Source: Coriobacteriia bacterium
Lineage (GTDB): Bacteria > Actinomycetota > Coriobacteriia > Anaerosomatales > JAAXUF01
Direction: 5' to 3'
Length of the DNA stretch: 60,742 nt
Assembly (NCBI GenBank): GCA_013334745.1
Contig: JAAXWY010000010.1
Location: forward strand, 1-60,742
In this document: piece after piece, positions 9,233 through 18,510 of the stretch
Layout: each line of letters begins with the position of its first letter
Numbering within the stretch: position 1 is the stretch's first letter
Translations under genes and position numbers: made by a program
The notes under the pieces: generated by a model
Database searches by the model: none
Seen by the model: only the letters and a program-made list of their open reading frames with translations
What the model was told of the DNA's origin: nothing

Positions 9233-10498
9233 CTACGCCTTGAAGAAGCCGTCGTAGTGACGCATCTTCAGCTGGCTCTCGAGCTGCGTCATGGTCTCAA
9301 GCGCAACGCCGACCATGATCAGGATCGAAGTACCACCGAACGCGGACACGAGCGGGTCGTTCGTTGCCGAGAACACCATGCTCGGAACGACCGCGATGAC
9401 GCCGAGGAAGATGGCTCCCGGCAGCGTGATGCGGTTGAGCACGTTCTCGATATAGCGCGTCGTCGCAGAGCCCGGTCGCACGCCTGGGATGAACCCGCCG
9501 TTCTTGCGCAGGTTATCCGAGAGGTCCATCGGGTTGAAGACGAGGGCCGTGTAGAAGTACGTGAAGAAGACGATGAGGATGAACTCAAGCGTCCAGTTGA
9601 GCGGCCCGGTGGCAAGCATGTTGCCCACCGTGGTCAGCCACGGGATGTTCGCCAGCGTCGCGATCTGCGACGGGAAGAACAGGATGGCCGACGCGAAGAT
9701 GATCGGCACAACGTTGGCGCCGTTGATCTTCAGCGGGATGTAGGTGCCGGTGCCGCCATAGACGCGGCGACCGACGACGCGCTTGGCGTACTGCACCGGG
9801 ATGCGGCGCTGTGCGCGCTCCATCGTCACGATCGCAGCGACGATGAACCCGGTCATGAGCAGCAGCGTCAGCGTGAGGAAGCCGTTCGCAAACGTGAACG
9901 ACTGCACGATCGCCGACGGGAAGCGCGACACGATGCTCGCGAAGATGAGCAGCGACATACCGTTGCCGATACCGCGCTGCGTGATGAGCTCGCCCATCCA
10001 CATGATGAACGCGGTACCCGCTATGAGCGTGACCACGATGACGATGTCGGTGAAGATTCGCGGCGGCATGCCGGGGCCCGTCACCTGAACGATCGCCTGG
10101 CGGAACAGCCCGAGCATGGCGATGGACTGCAGCAGCGCGATACCCAGCGTGAGGTACCGCGTGATCTGCGTGATCCTACGCTGCCCGGTCTCGCCCTCCT
10201 TGGCCCACTGCTCGACCTTGGGAATGACTCCCTGCAACAGCTGCATGATGATCGACGCCGTGATGTACGGCATGATCCCCAGGGAGAACACGGCAAACTG
10301 CTCCAGTGCACCACCCGAGAACAGACCGAGCAGACCGAGCGCAGCGTTGCCGCTGACCTGGGCCTGAACGACCTTCACGTCGACTCCCGGGACGGGGATG
10401 TATGCCCCGAGACGGTACACGGCAATCATCGCGAGCGTGAACAGGATCTTCTTGCGCAGCTCCGGTACCCGGAATGCGTTGGAGATCGCGTTTAGCAC
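9233..10498 (-). CDS. secY: Protein translocase subunit SecY
   Basis: Channel subunit of the SecYEG translocon. 421 residues with ten expected membrane helices. The N-terminal AFRVPELRKKILFTL, the plug/TM2 region ALGLLGLFSGGALEQFAVFSLGI and the cytoplasmic loop KNGGFIPGVRPG are recognisable. It starts with GTG and overlaps the end of rplO by 7 nt, indicating translational coupling. Its partner secE is about 24 kb upstream in the same transcriptional direction. Confidence 0.97.
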   Translation of the reverse strand: MLNAISNAFRVPELRKKILFTLAMIAVYRLGAYIPVPGVDVKVVQAQVSGNAALGLLGLFSGGALEQFAVFSLGIMPYITASIIMQLLQGVIPKVEQWAKEGETGQRRITQITRYLTLGIALLQSIAMLGLFRQAIVQVTGPGMPPRIFTDIVIVVTLIAGTAFIMWMGELITQRGIGNGMSLLIFASIVSRFPSAIVQSFTFANGFLTLTLLLMTGFIVAAIVTMERAQRRIPVQYAKRVVGRRVYGGTGTYIPLKINGANVVPIIFASAILFFPSQIATLANIPWLTTVGNMLATGPLNWTLEFILIVFFTYFYTALVFNPMDLSDNLRKNGGFIPGVRPGSATTRYIENVLNRITLPGAIFLGVIAVVPSMVFSATNDPLVSAFGGTSILIMVGVALETMTQLESQLKMRHYDGFFKA

Positions 10499-10941
10499 GG
10501 CGCCTCGACCGTCCCTCCTGCTGCTTCGATCTTGGCCTTCGCGGGCGTGGAAATCTTGTCGACCTTGATGGTGAGCTTCTTGGTGACCTCGCCGTTGCCG
10601 AGCACCTTGACGGGCTCCGACGCGGACTTGATGACACCCTTGGCCTTCAGCGCCTCGCCATCGACGACATCGCCATCAGCGAAAATCTCGTCGAGTCGCG
10701 ACACGTTGACGACCGAGTACTCGACGCGGTTGCGGTTCTTGAAGCCCGGGAGCTTCGGCAGACGCATCGCGAGCGGCGTCTGGCCACCCTCGAAACCGGC
10801 GCCCTTGGTTCCGCCTGCGCGCGAACCCTGGCCCTTATCGCCGCGACCGGCGGTGGAACCGTGGCCGCTGCCGTTACCGCGGCCTACGCGCTTGCGGTTC
10901 TTGCGAGAACCGGGCGCAGGAAACAAGTCGTGAATCTGCAT
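10492..10941 (-). CDS. rplO: 50S ribosomal protein L15
   Basis: Late-assembly 23S rRNA binder. I chose the ATG at 10941 (MQIHDLFPAPGSRKNRKRVGRG), giving 149 residues; an in-frame start 39 nt upstream adds non-homologous residues. The Gly-rich GNGSGHGSTAGRGDKGQGSR stretch is typical. A 150-nt structured gap separates it from rpmD, unusually long inside an spc operon. Confidence 0.96.
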   Translation of the reverse strand: MQIHDLFPAPGSRKNRKRVGRGNGSGHGSTAGRGDKGQGSRAGGTKGAGFEGGQTPLAMRLPKLPGFKNRNRVEYSVVNVSRLDEIFADGDVVDGEALKAKGVIKSASEPVKVLGNGEVTKKLTIKVDKISTPAKAKIEAAGGTVEAPC

Positions 10942-11023
10942 CTCTTGGTACTCCTTCTCATTCGCTTGACGCGACGACACTCGTCGCCGCGCTGCCGGCC
11001 GCTCGCCGCCGGCTGACTGACAC

Positions 11024-11071
11024 TTCGGGCATAGTACCCGAAACCCGAGACCCGGCGCATGTGGCCGGGTC
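11024..11071 (-). other. Tandem hairpins between rpmD and rplO
   Basis: Two stem-loops in the 153-nt spacer. The first in transcription order is GACCCGGC/GCCGGGTC (11049-11071). The second is TTCGGG/CCCGAA (11024-11042) with a 7-nt loop. There is no clear U-run, so this looks more like a processing or attenuation element than a full terminator. Confidence 0.55.
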
Positions 11072-11094
11072 CTGGAAGAGCAACGTGATGGGGT

Positions 11095-11289
11095 CTAGAT
11101 CTCCTCGACCTTGACGAGGTGCTTGACCTTGAAGACCATCCCGCGGATGACGGGAGTGTCGGCCTGCTCGACCGTGTGATTCATCCGCTTGAGTCCCAGG
11201 GCGCGAACGGTGCGCTTCTGGTCGGCGGGGAATCCGATCCCACTCTTGATCTGCGTGATCCGCAGCTTCTTCTCGGCTTTCTTGGCCAT
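11095..11289 (-). CDS. rpmD: 50S ribosomal protein L30
   Basis: 64-residue large-subunit protein. LRITQIKSGIGFPADQKRTVRALGL in two adjoining pieces and the following NHTVEQADTPVIRGMVFKV match the bacterial L30 family. I chose the ATG at 11289; an alternative 15 nt upstream overlaps rpsE. It follows rpsE by 2 nt. Confidence 0.96.
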   Translation of the reverse strand: MAKKAEKKLRITQIKSGIGFPADQKRTVRALGLKRMNHTVEQADTPVIRGMVFKVKHLVKVEEI

Positions 11290-11291
11290 GG

Positions 11292-11804
11292 TTACTCCTC
11301 CCACCCGTAGATCTGGGCGACAGACAGGCCGCGACGACGCGAGATGTCCTGCGGGCTGGCCAGGGACTGCAGCCCCTGAGCAGCGGCCTTGACCATGTTG
11401 AGCGCGTTGTCGCTACCGAGCGACTTGCTCAGCACGTCGGTGATGCCTGCGAGCTCGAGCAGCGCACGCACGGGACCGCCGGCGATGATACCGGTACCCG
11501 GCGCGGCCGGCTTGAGCAGCACGCGACCCGCACCATACTCGCCGATGATCTCGTGCGGGATGGTGTTGTGCTTGGTCAGCGGGAACTTGAACATGTTCTT
11601 CTTGGCGTCCTCGATGCCCTTCTTGATGGCAAGCGGGACTTCCTGGGACTTACCCATCCCGACGCCGACGTTGCCGGCGCCATCGCCGACGACCACAAGC
11701 GCGGTCAGCGCGAAGCGGCGACCACCCTTGACGACCTTCGACACTCGGTTGATGTATACGACTTTCTCCTGAAGTTCGGAGACAGGGGCTTCCCTGCGGG
11801 CCAT
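11292..11804 (-). CDS. rpsE: 30S ribosomal protein S5
   Basis: Decoding-fidelity protein of the small subunit. The 170-residue product has the double-stranded-RNA-binding-like N-domain ([34 protein letters not shown]) and the C-domain [22 protein letters not shown] in adjoining pieces. It starts 11 nt after rplR. Confidence 0.98.
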   Translation of the reverse strand: MARREAPVSELQEKVVYINRVSKVVKGGRRFALTALVVVGDGAGNVGVGMGKSQEVPLAIKKGIEDAKKNMFKFPLTKHNTIPHEIIGEYGAGRVLLKPAAPGTGIIAGGPVRALLELAGITDVLSKSLGSDNALNMVKAAAQGLQSLASPQDISRRRGLSVAQIYGWEE

Positions 11805-11815
11805 GCTGTTCCTCC

Positions 11816-12184
11816 CTAGAACTCGAGGCCGGCGCTACGAGCGCCGTCCGCCAGAGCCTTGACACGGCCGTGATAGATGCGGCCTCCGCGGTCAAAGATA
11901 ACCGTCGTAACGCCCGCAGCCTTCGCACGCGCGCCGATGGCCTCGCCCACCGCACGCGCGGCGTCGATGTTTGCACCGTTCTTCAGATCCTTGTTCAGCT
12001 CAGGCTCGACCGTCGAAGCGGACGCCAAGGTTGTGGCGCTCACGTCGTCGATGACCTGCGCGTAGATGTGGCCGCTCGTGCGCGTGACCCGCAGGCGCGG
12101 ACGCTCCGCGGTACCGCTGATCTTGCCACGCACCCTGCGCTGCCGGCGCTCGAGCCCCGCCTGCTTCGCCTTCAGCTTATCCAT
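11816..12184 (-). CDS. rplR: 50S ribosomal protein L18
   Basis: Binds 5S rRNA with L5. 122 residues; the sequence [21 protein letters not shown] near the start and [20 protein letters not shown] near the end are typical of L18. Its spacing to rplF is 54 nt and contains a perfect hairpin. Confidence 0.97.
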   Translation of the reverse strand: MDKLKAKQAGLERRQRRVRGKISGTAERPRLRVTRTSGHIYAQVIDDVSATTLASASTVEPELNKDLKNGANIDAARAVGEAIGARAKAAGVTTVIFDRGGRIYHGRVKALADGARSAGLEF

Positions 12185-12209
12185 GTCCTCACTACTCTCC
12201 TCGATCGCA

Positions 12210-12226
12210 CCGGCCGATCAGGCCGG
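12210..12226 (-). other. Hairpin between rplF and rplR
   Basis: Perfect CCGGCC/GGCCGG stem with a 5-nt loop in the 54-nt spacer. Confidence 0.5.
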
Positions 12227-12238
12227 ATGGTGTCCGTG

Positions 12239-12775
12239 TTACTTGGCGGCCTTACCGAGCTTGCGACGAACCTTCTCGCCCTCGTAGCGAACACCCTTGC
12301 CCTTGTAGGGCTCGGGCTTGCGCCACTTGCGGATGTCGGCCGCTACCTGGCCGACACGCTGCTTGTCGATACCGCGGACGGTGATCTTGGTCGGCGCGGG
12401 CACCTCGAACTCGATGCCTGGCTCGGCGACGACGAGAACCGGGTGGCTGAACCCGAGCTGAAGCTCGATGTCCTTGCCCTTCATCGCGGCGCGATAACCA
12501 ACGCCGACGATTTCAAGGTTCTTCGCGTAACCCTCCGAAACACCCGTCACCATGTTCGAGACGAGCGTGCGGGTCAGACCGTGCAGCGAGCGCGCGGTGC
12601 GCGACTCGTCCGGACGCGTGACGTTGATGACGCCGTCTTCCATCGAGATGGTGAGGACGTCGGAGAACGTCTGGGTGAGTTCACCCTTGGGGCCCTTGAC
12701 CACGAGGGTCGAGCCATCGATTTTGACCTCTACCCCGGACGGGACCGGGATGGGCTGCTTGCCGATACGTGACAC
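12239..12775 (-). CDS. rplF: 50S ribosomal protein L6
   Basis: Two-domain protein near the sarcin-ricin loop. The 178-residue product begins [17 protein letters not shown], and has the C-terminal signature [20 protein letters not shown]. It follows rpsH by 31 nt. Confidence 0.98.
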   Translation of the reverse strand: MSRIGKQPIPVPSGVEVKIDGSTLVVKGPKGELTQTFSDVLTISMEDGVINVTRPDESRTARSLHGLTRTLVSNMVTGVSEGYAKNLEIVGVGYRAAMKGKDIELQLGFSHPVLVVAEPGIEFEVPAPTKITVRGIDKQRVGQVAADIRKWRKPEPYKGKGVRYEGEKVRRKLGKAAK

Positions 12776-12806
12776 GGCTACTCGCTCCTTTCCTTGTCCG
12801 GTCCGG

Positions 12807-13205
12807 TTACCAGATGTAGGCGATGACTTCGCCGCCGACGCCAGCCTTGCGCGCCGCGCGGTCGGTCATGACCCCGCTGGAAGTGGAAATGACTGCGATA
12901 CCAAGGCCGCCGAGAACGCGAGGGAGTTCGTCCTTCTTCGCGTACACGCGCAGGCCCGGCTTGCTGATGCGACGAATGCCGGTGATGGTGCGCTCCTTCT
13001 TGGCACCGTACTTGAGCGTCACCTCGAGGCTCGCCTGGGGGTCACCATCGACGACGACATAGTCGGCGATGTAGCCCTCCTGCTTCATGATGCGAGCGAT
13101 CTCCACAAGCTTCTTGGAGCTCGGCATCGTGGTGGACGCCTTGTACGCTGAGTTCGCATTACGAATGCGAGTCAGCATATCGGCGATGGGGTCGGTCATG
13201 CTCAT
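12807..13205 (-). CDS. rpsH: 30S ribosomal protein S8
   Basis: Central-domain 16S rRNA binder; in E. coli it also represses the spc operon. 132 residues, with [15 protein letters not shown] at the start and [25 protein letters not shown] at the end. The first ATG (13205) is favoured because GGAGG lies 6 nt upstream; a second ATG two codons in is possible. Confidence 0.98.
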   Translation of the reverse strand: MSMTDPIADMLTRIRNANSAYKASTTMPSSKKLVEIARIMKQEGYIADYVVVDGDPQASLEVTLKYGAKKERTITGIRRISKPGLRVYAKKDELPRVLGGLGIAVISTSSGVMTDRAARKAGVGGEVIAYIW

Positions 13206-13307
13206 GTGTTTCCTCCTATGGTTCGGGATGTCCTACTCCGCGGTTCGCGCTCACCCGTGGCGATCGCGCCTCTCGGGGCAGGTCTCTCCGACAGTCCGGG
13301 TCAGCGA

Positions 13308-13493
13308 CTACCAGCTGGCCTTGTGGACGCCGGGAAGCTCGCCGCGGGCCGCGAGTTCGCGCACGCAGATTCGGCACATGCCGAACTGGCGGTAGAACGC
13401 GCGGGGCCTGCCGCAGCGGTTGCAGCGGTTGTGCTGCCGCACGCTGAACTTCGGCTGGCGCTGTGCCTTGGCGATCATCGACTTCTTAGCCAC
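13308..13493 (-). CDS. rpsN: 30S ribosomal protein S14 type Z
   Basis: Zinc-binding 61-residue S14. Two CxxC motifs (Cys24, Cys27, Cys40, Cys43: [21 protein letters not shown]) mark the ancestral type Z form. It lies between rplE and rpsH as usual. The final [11 protein letters not shown] is typical. Confidence 0.98.
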   Translation of the reverse strand: MAKKSMIAKAQRQPKFSVRQHNRCNRCGRPRAFYRQFGMCRICVRELAARGELPGVHKASW

Positions 13494-13509
13494 TTCATCC
13501 TCCTTGCCA

Positions 13510-13529
13510 CGGTGACCTTGTGGTCACCG
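13510..13529 (-). other. Hairpin between rplE and rpsN
   Basis: Perfect 8-bp stem CGGTGACC/GGTCACCG with loop TTGT, just upstream of the rpsN ribosome-binding site. Confidence 0.55.
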
Positions 13530-13541
13530 ATTAGGCGCTTT

Positions 13542-14084
13542 CTATCGCTTGAACGGGAAACCGAAGCCCTCGAGCAGGGCCTTGGCGCCCTCGTCGGTTT
13601 TCGAGGTCGTGACGAACGTGATATCCATGCCGCGGGTGCGGTCGACCTTGTCGTAGTCGATCTCCGCGAAGATGAGCTGCTCGGTGACGCCCATCGAGTA
13701 GTTGCCGCGACCGTCGAACGACTTGGGGTTCAAGCCGCGGAAGTCGCGAACACGCGGGATGGCGGTCGACAGCAGTCGATCGAAGAACTCCCACATACGG
13801 TCGCCACGAAGGGTGACCTTCGCGCCGATCGGCATACCCTCACGAATCTTGAAGCCGGCGATCGACTTCTTGGCCCGCGTGATCGTCGGCGCCTGGCCGG
13901 TGATGATACGCAGGTCCTCGACCGCTGCATCGAGCTGCTTGGCGTCCTGTACCGCAGCGCCAACGCCCATGTTCACAACGATCTTCTCGAGGCGCGGGAC
14001 CTCGTTGACGTTCGTCAGCTCGAGCGTCTCCTTGAGTGCGGGAGCCACTTGGCTGATGTACTTCTCCTTCAGACGCGGTGCCAT
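13542..14084 (-). CDS. rplE: 50S ribosomal protein L5
   Basis: 5S rRNA binder and contact of P-site tRNA. 180 residues; [23 protein letters not shown] and the [23 protein letters not shown] region are the family signatures. It is preceded by two tandem hairpins in the gap after rplX. Confidence 0.98.
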   Translation of the reverse strand: MAPRLKEKYISQVAPALKETLELTNVNEVPRLEKIVVNMGVGAAVQDAKQLDAAVEDLRIITGQAPTITRAKKSIAGFKIREGMPIGAKVTLRGDRMWEFFDRLLSTAIPRVRDFRGLNPKSFDGRGNYSMGVTEQLIFAEIDYDKVDRTRGMDITFVTTSKTDEGAKALLEGFGFPFKR

Positions 14085-14108
14085 GCTGTGTCCTCCATGG
14101 GGTTCTCA

Positions 14109-14150
14109 GCGTGGGATTCCGACCCCACGCCTCCCGACCTCTGCCGGGAG
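14109..14150 (-). other. Tandem hairpins between rplX and rplE
   Basis: Two adjacent stems: CTCCCG/CGGGAG (14131-14150) and GCGTGGG/CCCACGC (14109-14130). They fill the 79-nt spacer upstream of the rplE ribosome-binding site. Confidence 0.55.
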
Positions 14151-14163
14151 CCATTGTTGCTAA

Positions 14164-14493
14164 CTACTTGTCGATGTCGTTGCCGCACTTCTTGCACACA
14201 CGAACGCGAGCGCCATCTTCGCGGCGACGACCGATACGCGTAGGCTGCGAGCAGCTCGGGCAGACAATCATCACGTTCGAGACGTGGATCGGAGCCTCGA
14301 TCTCGATGATGCCGCCGTTCGGGTTCTTCTGCGACGCGCGAGTGGCCTTCTTCATCATGTTGGCGCGCTCAACGATCACGCGCTCCTTGTAAGCGAGGAC
14401 GGACAGGATCTTGCCTTCCTTGCCCTTGTCCTTGCCGGCGATGACCTTGACCTTATCGCCCGTGCGGATGCTCATCTTCGTCATATTTGCCAT
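14164..14493 (-). CDS. rplX: 50S ribosomal protein L24
   Basis: Assembly-initiating 23S rRNA binder. The KOW segment is [19 protein letters not shown]. 109 residues; the C-terminal third carries CPSC and CKKC, a zinc-ribbon-like pair found in many Gram-positive L24 proteins. It starts 5 nt after the rplN stop. Confidence 0.97.
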   Translation of the reverse strand: MANMTKMSIRTGDKVKVIAGKDKGKEGKILSVLAYKERVIVERANMMKKATRASQKNPNGGIIEIEAPIHVSNVMIVCPSCSQPTRIGRRREDGARVRVCKKCGNDIDK

Positions 14494-14498
14494 CCTCC

Positions 14499-14867
14499 TT
14501 AGAGCACCTCAGGCGCGAGCGACACGATCTTCATGTACTTGCGGTCGCGAAGCTCACGAGCGACCGGGCCGAAGATGCGCGTGCCACGCGGGTTGCCCTG
14601 CGCGTCGATGATGACAGCAGCGTTGTCATCGAACTTGATATAGCTGCCGTCGGCACGACGGACTTCCTTCGTACAGCGAACGACGACCGCCTTGACGACG
14701 TCGCCCTTCTTGACGGCACCGTTGGGAATCGCTTCCTTCACGGTGCAGACGATGACATCGCCGACGTAGGCGTAGCGGCGCTTCGAACCGCCGAGCACCT
14801 TGATGCACAGGACCTTACGTGCACCAGAGTTGTCGGCGACCTTGAGCCGTGTCTCTGCCTGAATCAT
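14499..14867 (-). CDS. rplN: 50S ribosomal protein L14
   Basis: Intersubunit-bridge protein. 122 residues starting [20 protein letters not shown]; the segment [17 protein letters not shown] near the end is diagnostic. It is separated from rpsQ by about 100 nt holding two hairpins. Confidence 0.98.
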   Translation of the reverse strand: MIQAETRLKVADNSGARKVLCIKVLGGSKRRYAYVGDVIVCTVKEAIPNGAVKKGDVVKAVVVRCTKEVRRADGSYIKFDDNAAVIIDAQGNPRGTRIFGPVARELRDRKYMKIVSLAPEVL

Positions 14868-14900
14868 CTCTTCCTCCGGTTACAGACTGCCGCAGCAGCG

Positions 14901-14967
14901 GTGCGCCCACACACGTGGCGCACATGCTCCGGCGCATAAGCGGCGGCAACGCCGTCCGCTTGATGCG
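14901..14967 (-). other. Two stem-loops between rpsQ and rplN
   Basis: In transcription order, first a long stem at 14933-14967: CGCAT/ATGCG, AAGCGG/CCGCTT and CGGC/GCCG stacked with small bulges. Then GTGCGCC/GGCGCAC (14901-14923). The spacer is otherwise empty. Confidence 0.6.
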
Positions 14968-14970
14968 TCA

Positions 14971-15231
14971 TTACTTGGCCTTCTCCACGATCTCGACAAG
15001 ACGCCAGCGCTTCAGCTTGGACAGCGGACGCGTCTCCATGATCGAGACGGTGTCGCCGACGCCAGCATCGCTGTTCTCATCGTGCGCGTGGAACTTCGTC
15101 GAGCTCGTGATCATCTTGCCGTAGAGCGGGTGCTTCTTGCGCTCTTCGACCTTGACCACACAGGTCTTGTCGCCGGCCGTCGAGACGACGACACCCTGGC
15201 GCATCTTCCTGCGGTTACGATCGGTAGTCAT
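14971..15231 (-). CDS. rpsQ: 30S ribosomal protein S17
   Basis: Early-assembly OB-fold protein. I chose the ATG at 15231 ([17 protein letters not shown]), with GAGGAG just upstream, giving 86 residues; a GTG 12 nt earlier overlaps the ribosome-binding site. The family segments [19 protein letters not shown] and [19 protein letters not shown] are present. Confidence 0.97.
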   Translation of the reverse strand: MTTDRNRRKMRQGVVVSTAGDKTCVVKVEERKKHPLYGKMITSSTKFHAHDENSDAGVGDTVSIMETRPLSKLKRWRLVEIVEKAK

Positions 15232-15249
15232 GCTTCTCCTCACCAGTCC

Positions 15250-15465
15250 TTACGACGCGGCCGCTTCGCGCTGGGCGCTAAGCTCGCGGGCGCGCAGCTC
15301 AGTGTGCAGGCGCGCGATGTCCTTCTTCACGATCGCGATGCGACCGGTGTTGTCGAGCTGACCCGTTGCGAGCTGGAACCTCAGGTTGAACAGCTCGGCG
15401 CGGGTGTCCTTCAGCTTCTGAGCCAACTCTGCGTCGGCCAGACCCTTGATCTCTGTTGCGTTCAT
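15250..15465 (-). CDS. rpmC: 50S ribosomal protein L29
   Basis: Helical-hairpin protein next to the polypeptide exit site, where SRP and trigger factor dock. 71 residues; [19 protein letters not shown] is the family signature. Its ATG directly abuts the rplP stop with no bases between. Confidence 0.97.
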   Translation of the reverse strand: MNATEIKGLADAELAQKLKDTRAELFNLRFQLATGQLDNTGRIAIVKKDIARLHTELRARELSAQREAAAS

Positions 15466-15891
15466 CTACGCCTCCCCGCCTGAATCGCCACGGGTAACAA
15501 ACTTGGTCTTGATCGGCAGCTTATGAGCCGCCAGTCTCAGGGCTTCCTTCGCTACTTCCTCAGGAACACCCGAGAGCTCGAACATGACACGGCCCGGCTT
15601 GACGACGGCAACCCACTTCTCGGGGTTACCCTTGCCCGAGCCCATGCGGGTCTCGGCCGGCTTCTGCGTGATCGGCTTGTCCGGGAAGATGTTGATCCAG
15701 ACCTTACCGCCACGCTTCATGTAACGGGTCATCGCAATACGGGCCGCCTCAATCTGGCGGTTCGTGATCCAAGCGGCTTCGAGGGCCTTGAGGCCGTACT
15801 CGCCGAAATGGACCTGCGTTCCGCCCTTGGCGATACCCTTGCGGGAACCACGCTGCACCTTGCGGTGCTTAACTCGCTTCGGCAGGAGCAT
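15466..15891 (-). CDS. rplP: 50S ribosomal protein L16
   Basis: Protein at the A-site/peptidyl-transferase side. 141 residues beginning [16 protein letters not shown]; the signature segments [21 protein letters not shown] and [19 protein letters not shown] are present. It is 6 nt downstream of rpsC. Confidence 0.98.
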   Translation of the reverse strand: MLLPKRVKHRKVQRGSRKGIAKGGTQVHFGEYGLKALEAAWITNRQIEAARIAMTRYMKRGGKVWINIFPDKPITQKPAETRMGSGKGNPEKWVAVVKPGRVMFELSGVPEEVAKEALRLAAHKLPIKTKFVTRGDSGGEA

Positions 15892-15897
15892 CGTTCA

Positions 15898-16593
15898 CTA
15901 TCTCCCTTCACCGCGACGGCCACGCGACGAGCGCGCGCCCTCGAGAGCCGGATTCGGGGCATCCTGGCCAGGCAGAACCTCGCCGTGGTACACCCATACC
16001 TTCACGCCGCAGGCGCCCATGGACGTCCTGGCGACGGCGGTGCCGTAGTCGATCTTGGCGCGTAGCGTGTGCAGCGGCACGCGACCCTCGCGGTACCACT
16101 CGCGGCGACCCATCTCGGCGCCGCCGAGGCGACCCGAGCACTGGATCCGGATACCGAGAGCCCCGCTCTTGGTGGCCGACGTCACTGCCTTGCGCATCGC
16201 GCGACGGAACGCCACGCGACCTTCGAGCTGCTCGGCGACGCTCTGAGCGATCAGAGTCGCATCGAGCTCCGGGCGCTTGATCTCGACGATGTTGACGGCA
16301 ACGGTGCCACCGGTGATCTTCTCGAGCTCCTTGCGGAGCACGTCGACCTCGGCGCCCTTCTTGCCGATGACGATGCCGGGACGGGCGGTCCACAGCTCGA
16401 CGATCGTCTTGTCACCCTTGCGCTCGATATCGATCTTGCTCAGGGCCGCACGGCGAAGACGCTTGCCGAGATATGCGCGAACCTTGAGGTCGCTCTCGAG
16501 CGTCTTCGCGTAGTCCTTGCCGGCGTACCAGCGCGAGCGCCAGTTCTCCGTGATGCCTAGACGCAGGCCGATCGGCATTACTTTCTGTCCCAT
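15898..16593 (-). CDS. rpsC: 30S ribosomal protein S3
   Basis: Forms part of the mRNA entry tunnel. The 231-residue product begins [18 protein letters not shown]. The KH domain is around residues 40-110 ([18 protein letters not shown]), followed by the S3 C-terminal domain ([18 protein letters not shown]). It ends in a short Arg/Gly-rich tail. Confidence 0.98.
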   Translation of the reverse strand: MGQKVMPIGLRLGITENWRSRWYAGKDYAKTLESDLKVRAYLGKRLRRAALSKIDIERKGDKTIVELWTARPGIVIGKKGAEVDVLRKELEKITGGTVAVNIVEIKRPELDATLIAQSVAEQLEGRVAFRRAMRKAVTSATKSGALGIRIQCSGRLGGAEMGRREWYREGRVPLHTLRAKIDYGTAVARTSMGACGVKVWVYHGEVLPGQDAPNPALEGARSSRGRRGEGR

Positions 16594-16600
16594 GCGGTTC

Positions 16601-16942
16601 CTACGCCCCCTCTCGCTGCTTGACGACGACGGTGATGTGGCTGGTGCGCTTGTTGATCCGGAACGCGCGGCCCATGGCCCGCGGCTGGATACGCTTGAGG
16701 GTCGGACCCTCGTCTACGAAGGTGCTCCCGACGAACAGCTCGTCGGCCTTGATGTGGAGGTTGCGCTCCGCATTGGCCACCGCGCTATTGAGAACCTTCT
16801 CTACGATCTCGGCTGCTGCTCGAGGCGAGAACTTCAGAATCGCCTGCGCATCTGCGACGGACTTGCCGCGGATGAGATCGACCAACAGCCGTGCCTTGCG
16901 CGGGCTTACCCGCACGTAGCGTGCAACTGCCTTGGCTTCCAT
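16601..16942 (-). CDS. rplV: 50S ribosomal protein L22
   Basis: Lines the exit tunnel with an extended loop. I chose the ATG at 16942 ([20 protein letters not shown]), giving 113 residues; the in-frame extension upstream overlaps rpsS and is not homologous. The loop segment [21 protein letters not shown], given here only as its position (about residues 78-98), is typical. Confidence 0.97.
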   Translation of the reverse strand: MEAKAVARYVRVSPRKARLLVDLIRGKSVADAQAILKFSPRAAAEIVEKVLNSAVANAERNLHIKADELFVGSTFVDEGPTLKRIQPRAMGRAFRINKRTSHITVVVKQREGA

Positions 16943-16947
16943 GTGCT

Positions 16948-17226
16948 CTACCTCTTGCCCTTCTTGTCCGAGGCCTTGTGACCGCGGAAGGTACGTGTCG
17001 GCGAGAACTCGCCGAGCTTGTGACCAACCATCGATTCGGTGACGTACACCGGGACGTGCTTGCGGCCGTCGTGCACGGCGATCGTGTGGCCGACCATCTC
17101 CGGGAAGATGGTGGACGAACGCGACCACGTCTTGATGACCTTCTTCTCGCCGACCTCGTTCATCGCGTGGATACGCTCGAGTAGGCGAGGCTGGACGAAC
17201 GGGCCCTTCTTGAGGCTTCTGCTCAC
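16948..17226 (-). CDS. rpsS: 30S ribosomal protein S19
   Basis: Head protein contacting 23S rRNA in bridge B1. The 92-residue product starts [17 protein letters not shown] and contains [20 protein letters not shown] and [11 protein letters not shown], all diagnostic. Confidence 0.98.
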   Translation of the reverse strand: MSRSLKKGPFVQPRLLERIHAMNEVGEKKVIKTWSRSSTIFPEMVGHTIAVHDGRKHVPVYVTESMVGHKLGEFSPTRTFRGHKASDKKGKR

Positions 17227-17244
17227 TGTCGTTTCAGCTCCCTA

Positions 17245-18075
17245 CTACTTCTTACGGCGGCGGATGATCAGACGGCTCGAGGCCTTCTTCTTGCTGCGGG
17301 TACGGTGACCCTTCGTCGGCACGCCCCACGGGGTGACCGGGTGACGACCGGCCGACTTGTTCTTGCCCTCGCCGCCACCGTGCGGGTGGTCGACCGGGTT
17401 CATGGCGGTACCACGGACGGTCGGGCGAATGCCCATCCAACGGGCACGACCGGCCTTACCGATCTTGATGTTGCCATGCTCGGCATTACCGACCTCGCCG
17501 ATGGTGGCGCGGCAGGTCACGAGCACGCGACGCATCTCGGACGACGGCATACGCAGGATCGCGTAGTCGCCCTCCTTGCCCATCAGCTGGATGGACGTTC
17601 CTGCAGAGCGAGCGAGCGCCGCACCCTTACCGGGCTGGAGCTCGACCGCGTGGACCACGGTACCGACCGGGATGTCCGACAGCGCGAGCGTGTTGCCCGG
17701 CTTGATGTCGGAACCCGGGCCACTCGTGACGGTATCGCCGACCGTGAGGCCCTTCGGCGCCAGGATGTAGCGCTTCTCGCCATCGGCGTAGTGCAGCAAA
17801 GCGATACGCGCCGAGCGGTTCGGGTCGTACTCGATCGTGGCGACCTTGGCCGGCACGACGTCCTTCTTGCGCTTGAAGTCAATCACGCGGTAGCGGCGCT
17901 TGTGCCCGCCGCCCTGGTGCCGCGTGGTGATGCGGCCGTTGTTGTTGCGACCACCCTTCTTGGGCAGCGGCTCCAGAAGCGACTTCTCAGGAGTGGTGCA
18001 CGTGATCTCCTTGAAGTCGGACACCGTCTGGAATCGCCGTCCCGGGGAGGTCGGCTTGTACTGCTTCAGTCCCAT
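17245..18075 (-). CDS. rplB: 50S ribosomal protein L2
   Basis: Needed for subunit association and peptidyl-transferase activity. I chose the ATG at 18075 ([15 protein letters not shown]), giving 276 residues; the upstream in-frame extension has no homology. The C-terminal [14 protein letters not shown] contains the conserved His implicated in activity. The [22 protein letters not shown] region is typical. A large folded spacer precedes it. Confidence 0.98.
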   Translation of the reverse strand: MGLKQYKPTSPGRRFQTVSDFKEITCTTPEKSLLEPLPKKGGRNNNGRITTRHQGGGHKRRYRVIDFKRKKDVVPAKVATIEYDPNRSARIALLHYADGEKRYILAPKGLTVGDTVTSGPGSDIKPGNTLALSDIPVGTVVHAVELQPGKGAALARSAGTSIQLMGKEGDYAILRMPSSEMRRVLVTCRATIGEVGNAEHGNIKIGKAGRARWMGIRPTVRGTAMNPVDHPHGGGEGKNKSAGRHPVTPWGVPTKGHRTRSKKKASSRLIIRRRKK

Positions 18076-18097
18076 CTTTTCTCCTTCCGTCCGATGG

Positions 18098-18150
18098 CCG
18101 GTGTCGTCTGGGACTGGCGGGAACTTCCCCGCCGACGACTCCAACGCCGG
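18098..18150 (-). other. Compound stem-loop between rplW and rplB
   Basis: Nested stems GGCGGG/CCCGCC (18116-18133), GTCGTC/GACGAC (18103-18139) and CCGG/CCGG (18098-18150) occupy most of the 146-nt spacer. There is no U-run, so termination is unlikely. Confidence 0.55.
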
Positions 18151-18221
18151 ACTACCACGGTGCCGGGCGGCTCCATTGTGAGCCGAATGCCAGCACCCGT
18201 TGGGCTACGATCGCCCTCTTA

Positions 18222-18509
18222 CTAGTGGGCCTGGAAGAACTCGATCGAGTCTCCCTCTTTCAGGGTGACAACGGCCTTCTTCCAGTCACGCGTCTTGCCT
18301 TTGGCAACGCGCACGCGACGCGGCTTGCCGGTGACGTTCATCGTGTTCACGCTCGTGACCGTGACACCGAAGATATCGGTCACAGCCTGAGCGATCTGAG
18401 GCTTGCTCGCGGTCTTGGCGACCTCGAAGGTGTAGCGGTTCAGCGCGATCATGTCGTAGGACTTCTCCGAGATGACCGGGCGGATGATGATATCGCGGGG
18501 ATCGTACAT
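18222..18509 (-). CDS. rplW: 50S ribosomal protein L23
   Basis: Exit-site protein that docks trigger factor and SRP. 95 residues; the N-terminal DPRDIIIRPVISEKSY and the VNTMNVTGKPRRVRVAKGKT loop are typical. It starts one base after the rplD stop. Confidence 0.97.
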   Translation of the reverse strand: MYDPRDIIIRPVISEKSYDMIALNRYTFEVAKTASKPQIAQAVTDIFGVTVTSVNTMNVTGKPRRVRVAKGKTRDWKKAVVTLKEGDSIEFFQAH

Positions 18510-18510
18510 G

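Noticed and set aside
9083-10495. A 470-codon plus-strand open frame antisense to secY
   Set aside because: Charged, repetitive His/Arg/Asp translation that mirrors hydrophobic secY codons.
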